The translations under genes were made by a program, and so were the position numbers. From Lingula anatina (taxonomy: Eukaryota > Brachiopoda > Lingulata > Lingulida > Lingulidae), in the NCBI RefSeq assembly GCF_001039355.2, contig NW_019774469.1, positions 215,597 to 279,596 of the forward strand: 64,000 bases of DNA. Direction: 5' to 3'. A model generated the notes under the pieces. That model was not told where the DNA came from. It ran no database searches and saw nothing but the letters and a program-made list of their open reading frames with translations. This document shows positions 36,001 through 48,344 of this stretch, piece by piece (the first letter of the stretch is position 1; each line of letters begins with the position of its first letter).

Positions 36001-37669
36001 GAGAGGCTTGTCCATGCCTTTATAACTGCACATCTTGACTACGGAAACAGTCTTCTCTATGGCCTTCCTACCTACCAAAGCCGCCCACTACATTGGCTTC
36101 CTGTACGACAGAGAATTGTTTTTAAATTACTGATGTTTGTTTTTTAATTCACCACAGGTGAATGCCCCTCATATTTTAACTCGATGCTACATCCAAGTAC
36201 ACCAGTCTCACCAGGTCTACCAGATCCACCTCCACTCTTTGTTTTACCAGAAATGATAATAAAAAACAACCAAAATCTACGGCCATAGGGCATTTTCAAT
36301 TGCAGCGCCCATTTTATGGAATCAACTACCCTCACACATTCGGACTATTAATAGTGTTGAGGTTTTTAAAAAAGACTTTAAAACATTCTTATTTGCACAT
36401 CAGTACAGTATTTTAATTAAATTTTAATACTAGAACCTTCATATTTTCTCATTTTATCAGAAAAAAAGTTTTATTGTTCAGACCATTACTATTTTAACCA
36501 GCATTAATTAGTTTAATTGTTTTTTTTTACCTTAGCTTTTATTATCTATATAATTATTTGTAATACTGATAATTTTATTTGTAAACAGCACTGAGACGGT
36601 AGTGTAGTGCGGTTTTAAGAAATAAATATTATTATTATTATTATTATTATTAAGTGTGAGTGTTGGATATGTCTCTGTTAAGAGTGATGGTAGGTCTGTT
36701 TTGATTCTGTGCAAAGGCTCGCAGAGAAACCATGTGTTCGATGTGACAGTGTGTCAACTGTGACCCGTGACACAGTGTAACTTTGTGTTTGATGTGACAA
36801 TGACAGCGTTAAGAGGGTTGATGGATTAAAGTTTGAGATTGCGTTACATGTAGATGCGACAGTAAATGTGTCTGTAAATTGTGGCTGCATGTAATTATAT
36901 CTTGATTGTCCCGCAGGTGCAGACAGTAGCTGGAGAGTACAAACCAGCCACACCTATACCTGATACCATAGTGGTCATCTTGGCTGACATGATGCCCAGG
37001 TGGACCTCGGACAGGCTGAAGGCCACGGTGAGTCTATGACTACCAGACTACTGCTGCACTGCTGTTTCTTAATACTTCAATTATTACCTGTCTGTTTTGA
37101 TTTGCTCATTAATTGTTATTCAAATTATGAGTGCAATTTGCCAGCCCGCCTTTTCCAAATGTATATTATACCAGTATGGTGATGACTTTTCCTCATTTTT
37201 GAATTAAAACTTCTCGACTTCCAGCATTCCAAACCAGGATTTCCCTGCACCAAACACTCATATTTAACGAATTTTTAGTGGTAAACGACATTTTCCCTCG
37301 ACTTATCAGCATTTTATCTTCTTTTTTTCGACACTCGACACTCGATTCCGTAATTCTGTTGTGGCATGACTCGAAAAGGTACGCCCTGATGTTAAAATAA
37401 CATTTTTTTACGTTTTTAACATGGCCTCAACCGTTCAGCATTTAACTCACACTTTTCCATTTTTCTAGCTGCACCGAGTTGTGCCTTCCCATAGGAATAA
37501 CAGACGTAGAAGTCTGATCTATTTCACTGACCCTGATCGTTCTACGATTGTGAAACCTCTTGATGGATCGGACACATACCCTCCTATCTGTTATACAAGA
37601 TACGTGACACAGCAGTTTGTCAGCACAGGAATCCTGGGTGAAGACCATTATGGTGACGTGGCCGAATAA
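30039..37669 (+). CDS. 2-oxoglutarate/Fe(II) oxygenase, isopenicillin-N-synthase-like, copy A (eight exons)
   Basis: Exons: 30039-30227, 31931-32052, 32516-32585, 33056-33166, 34301-34406, 35688-35776, 36917-37027, 37469-37669. GT-AG throughout and in phase: 332 aa, the usual length for this superfamily. The N-terminal DIOX_N-type region reads IPVIDIKAF...VGFVYVKNHGIP. The double-stranded beta-helix holds the iron ligands His211 and Asp213 (GEHTDYGSITLLFQDDIGGL) and His268 (LHRVVPS). Arg279-x-Ser281 (RRRS) is the 2-oxoglutarate-binding pair, and ATPIPDTIVVILADMMPRWT matches the family P-x-P-x-T-x-V-V-x-x-x-D block. It should be a soluble enzyme coupling 2-oxoglutarate oxidation to substrate oxidation; the substrate cannot be told. 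First of three tandem copies. The open frame extends upstream of the chosen ATG in this copy only, so I use the shared start MTAAQ. Confidence 0.92.
30744..30809. repeat. 18-bp perfect inverted repeat
   Basis: TTATAACGTTACCATAAC at 30744-30761 and its exact complement at 30792-30809 with a 30-bp loop, in intron 1 of copy A. A further partial repeat (ATTACCATAACG) is in the loop. Probably a small fold-back element. Confidence 0.8.
31311..31712 (+). pseudogene. Unidentified coding relic in intron 1 of oxygenase copy A
   Basis: A frame of about 133 codons with one in-frame stop (TAA at 31437), unusual in this AT-rich intron. Residues such as SFIMTVGHRLENMLSVIEEN and the mixed composition look protein-like. 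No start context, splice sites or recognisable motif were found. It may be a fragment of a mobile element or a retrocopy. The matching intron of copy B lacks it. Confidence 0.3.
32671..32912. mobile_element. Fold-back MITE with about 45-bp inverted arms
   Basis: The left arm, AAACGGATTGTGTTTACTAA onward, pairs with the right arm that ends ...GTAAACCACCTAATCCGTTT. Both contain CGCAGATCTTTT or its complement. It lies in the intron after exon 3 of copy A. Copy B has only the left part (about 44188-44270), its right half being deleted. No coding capacity. Confidence 0.75.
35231..35556. mobile_element. Tc1/mariner-type MITE (copy in oxygenase A)
   Basis: 326 bp with inverted ends CACTCAGTCAAAAAAGTT at the left and the complement of CACTCGGCCAAAAAAAGTTT at the right, bordered by TA on both sides. 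No transposase. The same element is at the same place in copies B and C, so it was inserted before the gene triplicated. Confidence 0.88.
35776..35850. repeat. 22-bp minisatellite after exon 6, copy A (about 3 units)
   Basis: Units like GTAATTGTGTTAGGTGTGACAG starting at the exon 6 splice donor itself. Short here, much longer in copy B. Confidence 0.85.
35850..36652 (+). mobile_element. 3'-truncated CR1/L2-like LINE, copy A
   Basis: Encodes the C-terminal part of a non-LTR reverse transcriptase: LGEIFGNRCDMAAKISKNAK, then LVHAFITAHLDYGNSLLYGL and LHWLPVRQRIVFKLL. The usual segment between the last two blocks is deleted. The 3' end has GCACTGAGACGGTAGTGTAG and a (TTA)n tail typical of these LINEs. 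Frame broken, inactive. It lies in the intron before exon 7. Confidence 0.85.
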
Positions 37670-38244
37670 GTCTGCATGTAAGATGGGTTTGTGAGTTCTG
37701 TACTTTGGATTTTAGGTCGTGATTGTATTGTTTCGTTGGTGCTTCGTTTAAATGCCATTAGGGAAATTATTTAACTATTGACTGTTTTACAGATATGATT
37801 AAGTAATTTTGATTTCTTTTAATACTTCAATGTATTATTTGCCCCAGATTATAAATTCAGAACAGTCGATATACCCAGCAAACGCAGAATATTATTATAG
37901 CACAATGTTTGTATATCGATCACAAAAGAAAAAAAATGGTAACGTTATAAAAAGTCCTGTGTTTGCTGGCATAGGGCCTTTACTTGCCTCCGTTTTGTTG
38001 AATGGAAAAAGTGGCTCAGTTAACAGCTTCACCGGTTTCCCTTTTAAGTTCCCTTAATCTCAAACCTTTATTTCACATGCCTGGTAATCAACATTGTTAT
38101 AGATATTGTTAGTAAGTATTATATCTAATACCTTGGTGTCAATAACAGTGTTCTCTTTCTAATTAACACAAATAGTGTTGTCAAGTTTATTGGTCCTATT
38201 GACCTTTAGACTCATTGATCTTGGTATCTTTACCCGTCTTTTAG

Positions 38245-38369
38245 TATCACTAAGCGAGCCCACCAACCATGATGAGGATCCTGTGACTGCAGCACCTACG
38301 TTGGAAAAATTTAAAAAAGGGTCCACCAATATGATTATAGAACACCCCAGCAAACATTATAAAGAATGA
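38245..38369 (+). other. Conserved open frame after a splice acceptor, downstream of copy A
   Basis: After TCTTTTAG a frame encodes ...SEPTNHDEDPVTAAPTLEKF, then KKGSTNMIIEHPSKHYKE and stop. The same frame is found downstream of copies B (50130-50254) and C (55140-55261), with indels that keep or restore the frame. A GTAAGA donor lies just past the stop of exon 8 (CATGTAAGAT, about 37676). It could be an alternative last exon or a spliced 3' UTR exon; its function is unknown. Confidence 0.4.
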
Positions 38370-38689
38370 TACAGGTCGAATTAGCTGGAAAATTATATTG
38401 GCACAGGATTGACATATATACAGCAGATAATACATACCCATAATTAGGTGCCTAACTGATATTTAAGAGTGGGCTTACATTAGAGTTCAAGCTTTTGTCA
38501 AGTTAGTCGGAGCTTAAAATACAATGCATGTACTAAAGATTACTCTGAAAATGACATAACAGTTATATATATTCACATTGTTGATGGTGGTGCTGAAGTA
38601 AAAATTATATTGATATGAAGATGTGCTTGTTTTGAAAGTCCCTTGTTATTGCTTAACGCAGTTATAAAATGTCAACAGGTACTCATATA

Positions 38690-39208
38690 CATGTACGTTT
38701 ATACAGGTAAACAAATCATCACGAAACATAATTAAGAGATAATCGACAATAAAGCTGTCTATGGTTATACTTCTTGGAAAGAAATGCTTTCTAAGGGGAA
38801 ACTCTACCTACGGCAGCAGGTTTTTAAAATAATCATTTTAGACAATAAAAATGTGTTTTAATTGTGTGAAGTTATCGCGCCCACATTTGAGAATGTCCCA
38901 AAGTCGCATTTGTTAGTAATACAGAACAGGATAGGTTTTAAATTCCCGAAAGATACACAGCTTAAAGACGAGAAGACATGCAAATTTATTCCACAGAACA
39001 TTAGCAAATGCAACGTACATGCACCATGTAAACAATATATGCATTCACACAATAGCACGCCAGTTAAAGGACGACTTTGCAGGAAGCACCTATCGACGTT
39101 CACGTTCGTCAAATGGAACATTTCCATTCACGTGACATTTTTTCACGTATCAGATCTACCTTTGACCCAGATTAGCAGCATGTTGTTAACGTAAGCCCGA
39201 CTGCAAAA
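38690..39208. promoter_or_regulatory. 5' flank of oxygenase copy B
   Basis: Starts at the tandem-unit boundary. It is nearly identical to 50575-51098 (before copy C) and clearly related to 29520-30038 (before copy A). Any promoter must lie here; no TATA box could be picked with confidence. The open frame at 38862-39194 is probably not coding. Confidence 0.45.
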
Positions 39209-42200
39209 ATGACGGCGGCTCAAGGAAACTGCGACTTTAGCTGGATACCAGTAATCGATATAAAGGCGTTTGACATCACAAAAGAAGAAAACGAGGTCGA
39301 CAGAAACGATCTGGAAACGTTGGCCAATGATGTATTCAAAGCCTTCAGTACCATTGGTTTTGTATACGTCAAAAACCACGGAATCCCCCAAGACCAGGTT
39401 AGTAACTACATATAGCACGGAATTATATGCATTAACACTACTGTGTTACGTTTTATTGCGTGTTCTAGAGTATATATTAGCAGACACTTTAAGGGGAAGT
39501 TAACTGTATGGGGAATAAAATCCATACCCCTTCTTCGTCCTAGATCTTCCGATGTGAATATCTTTGCACGAGTACGTAGTGCTTACCTCTCACACAAAGC
39601 ATTAAACGACGAAAAAAGGAAAAAAAAAAAAAAAAAGAAACGAAACGCACTCTTCATCACTCCCCAATTTGATTGATCAAGATGACTGAGGTGGTTCATA
39701 ATCCATAATGGTCCATAATCAAAGATTCTGCCTCTTCAATCTATCTTGACGGTTAACTGTCAGCTCACATAGTAACTGAACTCGCTGTATTATGTACCAA
39801 TTATGTTGAAATCAGGAATGGATTCTACAACCCCTAAAACATAAGAAAAGACATATGACACACTATAGTACCTTTAGTTGTTGTTGACGAAACTCTAGGT
39901 AGACCGTCTTGGCTGCCATTTTGAATATTGTCATTTTACTAACCTAAATAATTGTTGTAGAAAAAAATGATTGTCGTATTTGTATTCAGCATCAAATTGC
40001 GCCTGCGAAAACACCTGATGTGTAATTTTTTTGAGATTTACCCTACCCTAATGCCACGTGCCACCATTATTTACATCGATGTGAGCGTGTGCATCTGTCG
40101 CTTCATATAAATTATATAATATAAATTATCGTCACAACAGGAGCACAGCATTTCTTTTTTCTATCAACGATGATAGAAAAAGGAAATAAGGACATAATGC
40201 GGGCTCGGTAGAAACATCACAGGGCAAATATAACCTAAGCTTTACCTGTTAAACACGTCGGAGGAAAGGCTCTGCCAACCTATATTGTACTAGCAGAGGT
40301 CTGTATGACTAATGTACATGTATGTCAAATTGTTTTTGAGCACAACTTTTAACTTGTGAAATCAATCTTTCTAACGTATGAAAAAGAACATATAAGCAGC
40401 GTAAAAACAGCGTATTGGTCGCGGATCATAGCGTATTCACACTGTATGACATGCGTTTGAATATCGAATAATATAAGCATTCAAAGGATGTCACGACTGC
40501 AGCGTATGTACATGTATGGGTAGCGGATGAGTGTCGCATATCAGCGTTTGGGGTAGGGGTTTGCTCAAGCTTTGTACTAATTTATGTTGATGAGAATCTT
40601 AGCAAAATGTATCCCCGCAGACATGATAGATCAACTGTGGCTTTGAGCTGGATGATAAGGTGTTGATAGGGCCGCACATGGGACTAGCGGCAGGTGACTG
40701 CTGGTTGCATCTCTTAGGGAGCGTTCCCAGGAGTATTCTAACCCCCCCCCTCTTCGGTTTCTGAAAAAATAACACTACTATTCCCCTCTTGAAATTAAAG
40801 TTTTAATAGCTTATTTATAGTTCTTGACCATTCCAAATGGCACCGTTTGACCTTCAAAACACCAAAATATTTTGAGGCCCTTTAGCGGGCCCCAAACCCC
40901 ACCACAAGGGGGCCGAGGCGCGGATTCGAATCCGAGGCATGTCATTTGTAAAAAAAAACACTGACCCCCCCTTCAAATGCTGGAGCTGCCCCTGTCTTAC
41001 CACCTGTATACTGCGTTCAGCAGACAAAAATTTGTCTTCTTTGCAGAATTATTTGCCAAAAATGTTTTTCCCAAAATTCGCATTGTTGCAATAGCTTTTA
41101 CACGTTTGAACGTTTTGAAATAATTTCCTCTTCTTATAGGACTTGCTACTCAAAACTTAAACCGCTCAGGTGTAAACCGCTTTGGCTCTCATCGTGCTCT
41201 ATAACGTCACAAGTGAAGTCTAAATCAGTGTAATCTCAGTAATCTCAGTGTAAAAAAGTCAAAGCATCTAACTAGGAACTAATCAACTAATCAATAAAAT
41301 CGACTAATCAATAAAAGCCACCAAACTTGAATTGATTCAGTAACTTTCCCGCCATAACACCACGTCATACAGTGGCGGATTTAGGGGGTTTTGAAGAAAA
41401 GATTACACCAAATTTCTTCCTTTGATTTAAAATTTTGATCAGCTGAATCATAGTTCTAAACAATACCAAATGGCGCCGTTTGCCCTCTAAAACACTCCAA
41501 GGGCGCCGAGGGTCGGCTTCTTATCCGAGGCCAGTCATTTCTAAAAAAATCGGAACCCCATTCAAATAACCCTGGAGGGACTGTCAATGTTATGTTTGAC
41601 TATTACAGGGTACGTGAGATTGTCACCTAAATGACTGACTTTTGGGTGCCTTTGGGGCCAGTGAAAGATAGTACCCCCACCCCGCCCCCTGTGGCACGGT
41701 AAACATTGGCGGATTTAGGGAGTGTCGGGGGGGGGGGGTGACCTCCTTTCAATTTCTAAAAAAAAATCACACCAATGGTCCCTTCTTGAAATAAGAATTT
41801 TGACGAGCTGAATTTTAGTTCTAAACCGTACCAAGTGCTACCGTTCGCCCTCTAAAATACCCATTTTTTCTGGTCCTTTCAGAGGGCCTCGTACCCCACG
41901 GTGGACTTCGTATCTGCGGACCCCCTCCCCCCTTTCCAAAAATCTTGGATCCGCCCCTGTCATAGTAAAAAAGTAATCTATTTAGGAACGCTCCGTGTGG
42001 GCTTTTCAAATAAGTGTTCTTGTACATGATGAACTTTAACAACGTTGATGATGATACCATGTTGGCAGACTGTCTACGCGCGGGAAGAAATACCTAAGTT
42101 CGGCTCACGGCCTATTGATTGTTATGGCAGATATATACATATACAGCCAAACTGGCCCTCTCTGTGAGAAAGTAGAACGTTTCCATTTGATCCGCATCTT

Positions 42201-42824
42201 ACCAACGAAGCTTCTGTGGCTCCGTGGTAACTCTACCGTCTTAGACACAAATACTCACTAAGGCCTGGGTTCGAGTCCAAAGGTTTTCAAAGTGACTTTT
42301 TTGCTAGAAAAAATGGCTAAAAATTGCGTTTGATTACTATAAGAGGAAAATCGTACGTATGGTCGATGGGCGGTTCAGTCACGGCGTTGTCGGTAGCGTA
42401 CTTAGGTGCAAAAAATACCAAACCATCAGCAAATCATGGTAACGGCAAGTCACGAGTTCAAATCCCATATGACGCATGTCAGTTGACCACAAGAGGCAGC
42501 TGGTCCCGAAAACGAATGCAGGTTCGTGTGTGTCCGAACAAATTATCTTTTGCATAAAAATATTGTATAGTTTAGAATTAGGGATAGATTTTTACAACTT
42601 GCTCGTATTTATCATAAAGTTCACTCATAAATTACATAAAGGATCAATTTATAATAGAAAAATTCAATGCATTAAAAAAGCTAAATTTAACAAACTTTGA
42701 AAACAAATGGGAAAATTGGTCAGACATGTTTGAATTTAATTAGCTTCAGCAAACTAATATTTTGCACTTTTTGCTTGTTTAATAATATGTTGTAGTTATG
42801 GATGAATACATTGTGGTATCGATC

Positions 42825-42874
<50 letters not shown>

Positions 42875-45800
42875 ACCTATTGTTCATGAGATTATAAACT
42901 TATATTCGTGTGTGTGAGAGAGAGAGAGTGTGTAAGAGAGAGAGTGAGTGTGCAGTGTGCATTTACCATACTTGGGTATATGTACTTTCTTATACTGAAA
43001 TTTTTCAATAAAAAAAAAATAAAAAAAAAAAAAATAAAAAAAAAATAAAGTTCGCGTAGTCAATTACATTTCTTTTCTCTTTGCTTTAAAGTCTTAAAAA
43101 TGATACTTAGGCAGGGATGGTCATTAGCCTCTTTCCTTTACCAACTACGCAACGGATCAAAATTGAACAGAGTCAATACCTTACCTGGCATGGCGTCATG
43201 CATTTCATACAACCTCTTCATAAAAAAGCTACATGCTCGTTGGGATTATCAACAAGAAAAATGTTTTTCAAAATTCACATTGCCGCTATGGTTTTACCTA
43301 ACCATACGTTATGTTTTTTTATGCCCCCCCCCCCACCCCACCCCTTTGGTCTTGCTTATCAAGACTGTACATACAACATTGGTCAAAAAGGTTGTCCCAC
43401 AACAACCGGAACCCCATTCAAATAATCCTGGATCAGCCCTTGGAGAGACTGTCAATCTAATGTTTGGTCTTTGTGTTTTCAGATTGACAATATATTTAGA
43501 TTGGCTGATGACTTTTTTGCACAACCCCAAGAGACCAAGAACAAGTTCATCCGCCCCTTATCTGACCCAAGTGGAATTGGCTACATTCCAATAGGGAGAG
43601 AAACGTAAGGCATGCAGGCAGGGTGCACAAATGTGCCACTCTCTGAAATCTGTATTTTGATGTAACTACCATTTCTATTATTTCCATGTTATTTCCATGT
43701 TATTACCATACCTGTATGTTTAAAGCAGTTTCCACTCTTCACCATTTGACCTTAAAAATCTCATCTCAACATACACATGTTGATATAATTATATTTGTAA
43801 TAATGCAGAAATGAAGAAATGAAACAATTTTTGCCCTTTTTTTTGATAATACACGAGAAAAAAAAATTTGGCAAAGGTTAGTCATAGGCATACTGAGACA
43901 CATGAAGGCATGAAATGATTAATACACGGCATGAATGTAATGTTATGAAAATTAACTGACAACAAAGATGTAATTAATTATCAAAAGTGACTGTGCAACA
44001 TAATCACAACTGGATGAGGATTTTCTTTAGTTTTGAAGCAGACAAACCTGCTGACTTCAAGGAGTCCTTTGATGCTATTCCTGGAGGAGCTTATAATCAG
44101 GTACCACTTCATTCTAGAAAAGCGCTCATGATCAGAGAGCGTAGATTTGCGCCAAGGCAACTCAGCTTCCCTTCTCATATTTCTTATAAACGCGGATTAG
44201 GTGTTTACTAACACTACCCGCAGATCTTTTACGGTAGCATTAACGTCCATATTAATCACAAAACCCGTTATTATTAAAAGAAAATAGAAGAATTGATTAA
44301 TGGATTACCACCAAACCCCGTTAAAAAGTTTCCCGTTGTAGACACATTCCCTCATGTAGACATTTAGATGTCATAATCAAAATAAGGAGTTTCGTTTTAG
44401 CTATGGCCAGGTATCCCAAACTTTGAGAAGGATGTGGTGGAGTTCCACAGAACTTGTGCCAAGCTGAGTCTTCGAATGCTGAAACTGATTGGGATGGGAC
44501 TTGGACTGGAGGTAACGGATATGGATAGCACGTACCTTTCACTACAAAAACTACACGTAGAGCAATAAAAAAAAAGTCATGCAGAATTCCAAATTTGAGT
44601 CAAAGGTTTTAGTCCCTAGACTGATAGACTGGAATGCTTTTACCACAAGTGTTTATTTCGCATCATACAGAAGTCATGTTTCCATTTGATAAAGCCGCCC
44701 ATATGGTTTCTTTGACCCCTGATGGCTTCCAACTCATTAGAGAAATACATGTAGACAGTTGCCTCTCAGAAGCCGTCTGGTATATAGTAAAAGTAACCTG
44801 CTAAAACCAGTCGGGCTTTCGCAAAGGGTCTAAAAAACCTTTTCTGGTGGCAATCGGCCCCTTATATCTGAAGGGGACCGCTTGTCTTTGTTTAGTTATA
44901 CCGGTAGCGGCAAAAGCGTAAGAACAATGGATCCTGTTTCCTGGTGGTAAATTGTGGATACCCTGTGCATGTCATCTAGGAAGGTACACTAATCTGGGCA
45001 TAGCTCTGTAAAAGATTGTTCCTTTTGACACAATAATCTGTCTGAAAAAGCGTCTTTCTCCCAATTTTTTTTCCTCAGAGCAGCAATGCTTCTTCAATTC
45101 ACGCACTGCTAAAATGGCGAAATTCCAAAATCATCTGTGAAGGTTTTACCAAAATATTGAGACAGAACCGTCTCTATCATAGCCATGCAAGAACCAGCCC
45201 AAAGAGTACATTGTATTTTATACCCAATGAACTTACCGCGTATTACGTAATGTGGAAGTGCCCCACACGAGACATTCAATCGATTGGGACTGACACGCCT
45301 GACTACGCATTTCTCTATTCACACATCTCACATGATATAGAAAATATTTAAGAATAAAATGTTCTAAACCAAGACAAACCTTTTAAGCTTAAACATTCTA
45401 TATTAAATGTCTAGTTTGTATATGTAAAAAAAATAGAGGCTTCTCGCTTCTCAAAAATGTAGTTAAAGTCACAATAAATGACATACCAAACCAAATTTCA
45501 TAAAAAAAACATTAACAACAGTTTTATGTTATGTTGTTTTCTTAAATATATCTTATTTTTGGTTTAGACATAGATTTTGAGTGTCTCTGTGGGTGTATAA
45601 ATGCTGCAATGCTACATTTCAATGCAGTGCTTATTTTCTCAGGACCAAAATGAGTTACTCGCGTGCCATACAAATCTCGTCAACTGGCGTGACAACAGCT
45701 CAACCACGTTAAGACTGTTGACATATCCTCCTTACACCGAAAAAGAAGGTATTTTAAGAGCTTTTTTAAATAATGATACACTGCTTTCCTTTACCTTCTG

Positions 45801-48312
45801 CTTTATGGATGATTTTTCAGTGATATTAATTCTGCCTCTGCAAAAAATTGGAATGGTAAGTAAGTCCTTAACCCAGCTTAAGCGAAAATGATGTGGTGAG
45901 TTGATCTTGAGGGGATTTACTAGAACTGTAACCCAAAAATGGCTTGTGTACGAATACATTAAGTAAATATAAAAGTGCCTTTACTGTACACAATGCGTAC
46001 TAGTACCTGTATTTAACAGCGTTATATGTAGGCTTTGACATATTGCTTGCCTATACGGTATGCAAGGAGGGGTGTTTTTCTTTTTGTGTTTTGTTTGTTT
46101 GGTTGTTTTCTGACTCTGGACAAATTTTGTTAAGGAAGTCCCAAACTCAGGTAACAACAAAGAAAAGTGTGACAGAGGATTACTAGTGCGGAACTATAGG
46201 TCTAACATTAGGCCTTACATAAGGGCTTGTTAAAAAAAAGTTGACTAGAAAAGCAGTATGAGAATGCAGTCCTCTGCCAGGATCACCACCAAAATCTAAG
46301 CACCTTTAGGTTGGCCCACTTCTGACCTGTCCTGAGAATTTCATGAAACTCCATCACATAAAGGCAAATGACAAACACAAAAATAAACAGATCGGTGTAC
46401 AGAAAACAGAGATAACACACAGCCTCCCTGGCAGAGGTTATAAAAGTGTCAGTGCTGCATACCGTTTACTACATGTACATGTATTATTAACTTGTATATT
46501 ATATATATATTTTTCTTTTTGGGTCGTTTTAAAATTGGAGGAGTTAAAAAAACAAGTAAAGCACATATTACACTCAGCCAAAAATGTTCGGAAACATCGT
46601 TATTTTGAATTATTATAAATTTACCATATAAGCTAATTTGAATATTTTAACAACAAATGTTGATGGATAATGCGCCCACCATTCGTTACTTTTTGAAATT
46701 TTGCCAAGAAAGGAATTCCGTGGGAATTACTGCGAGATACAGTTCAAATGAAGTTTTGGAGTTGCTCAGCATCATGTAAAGCCTGCACTGTTTATTGTCA
46801 AGACCTGATCAAACTTTGTCATGGAAATGACAGGATCAATAAAGATTATATTTACTATCGTGGATATTACTATGTTCCCAAACTTTTTTTTGGCCGGGTG
46901 TAGAACTATATACCGTATATATTTGCCTAATTATAAAGTTAATCTTTTAGTTGTTATGTTTTTGTATAAATTTCTTTATTACAGCAATCAGATGGATATG
47001 ACATTTTTTCTTGATATTTGTTATTCTGTTACAATTTTCAGACATGACCCCAGGCCAGGCACGATGTAGTGAGCACACGGATTACGGCTCCATAACTCTG
47101 CTATTCCAGGATGATATAGGAGGCCTTGAGGTGATTGTGTTAGGTGTGACAGGTGATTGTGTTGGGTGTGACAGGTGATTGTGTTAGGTGTGACAGGTGA
47201 TTGTGTTGGGTGTGACAGGTGATTGTGTTTGGTGTGACAGGTGATTGTGTTAGGTGTGGCAGGTAATTGTGTTGGGTGTGACAGGTAATTGCGTTAGGTG
47301 TGACAGGTGATTGTGTTGGGTGTGACAGGTGATTGTGTTTGGTGTGACAGGTGATTGTGTTAGGTGTGGAGGTAATTGTGTTGGGTGTGACAGGTAATTG
47401 CGTTAGGTGTGACAGGTGATTGTGTTGGGTGTGACAGGTGATTGTGTTAGGTGTGACATGTTATTGTGTTAGGTGTGACAGGTGATTGTGTTAGGTGTGA
47501 CAGGTGATTGTTTTAGGTGTGACAGTGTGTCAAGTGACGGTAAAAGTCGAGGTTAAAAACCTTGGAGTAATTTTTGATAATAGGTGCGATATGGCTGCCA
47601 ACATCAGTAAAAGATGCAAAGCTACTTACTATGGTCTTAAAAAAATTTCCAAACTATCCCATATCCTTGACAAAGGTCAAATGGAGAGGCTTGTCCATGC
47701 CTTTATAACTGCACATCTTGATTACGGAAGCAGTCTACTCTATGGCCTTCCTACCTACCAAAGCCGCCCACTACATTGGCTTCCTGTAAGACAGAGCATT
47801 GTTTTTAAATTACTGCTGTTTGTTTTTAAATTCACCAGAAGTGAATGCCCCTCATATTTTAACTCGATGCTACATCCAAGTACACCCAGTCTCACCAGGT
47901 CTACCAGATCCACCTCCACTCTTTGTTTTACCAGAAATGATAATAAAAAAAAAAAAAAACAATCAAAACCTACGGCCACAGGGCATTTTCAATTGCAGCG
48001 CCCATTTTATGAAATCAACTACCCTCACACATTCGGACTATTGATAGTGTTGAGGTTTTTAAAAAAGACTTGAAAACATTCTTATTTGTACAGTACAGTA
48101 TTTTAATTTAAAATTAATACTAGAAACTTCATATTTTCTCATTTTATCAGAAAAAAGTTTTTTTGTTCAGACCATTACTATTTTAACCAGCATTAATTAT
48201 TTTTATTATTTTTTTTACCTTAGCTTTTATTGTCTATATAATTAGTTGTAATACTGATAATTTTATTTGTAAACAGCACTGAGACGGTAGTGTAGTGCGG
48301 TTTTATGAAGTA

Positions 48313-48344
<32 letters not shown>

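Noticed and set aside
38862-39194. 110-codon frame before copies B (and 50751-51083 before C)
   Set aside because: Conserved only because the flank is recently duplicated. It is closed in unit A and lies directly upstream of the enzyme start, so it is more likely 5' flank.
42226-42300. Functional tRNA gene
   Set aside because: Box A- and B-like motifs are present, but the acceptor and anticodon arms do not pair convincingly; a SINE is more likely.
47504-48073. 189-codon frame as a host gene
   Set aside because: It is a non-LTR reverse transcriptase remnant with an internal deletion, shared with units A and C.
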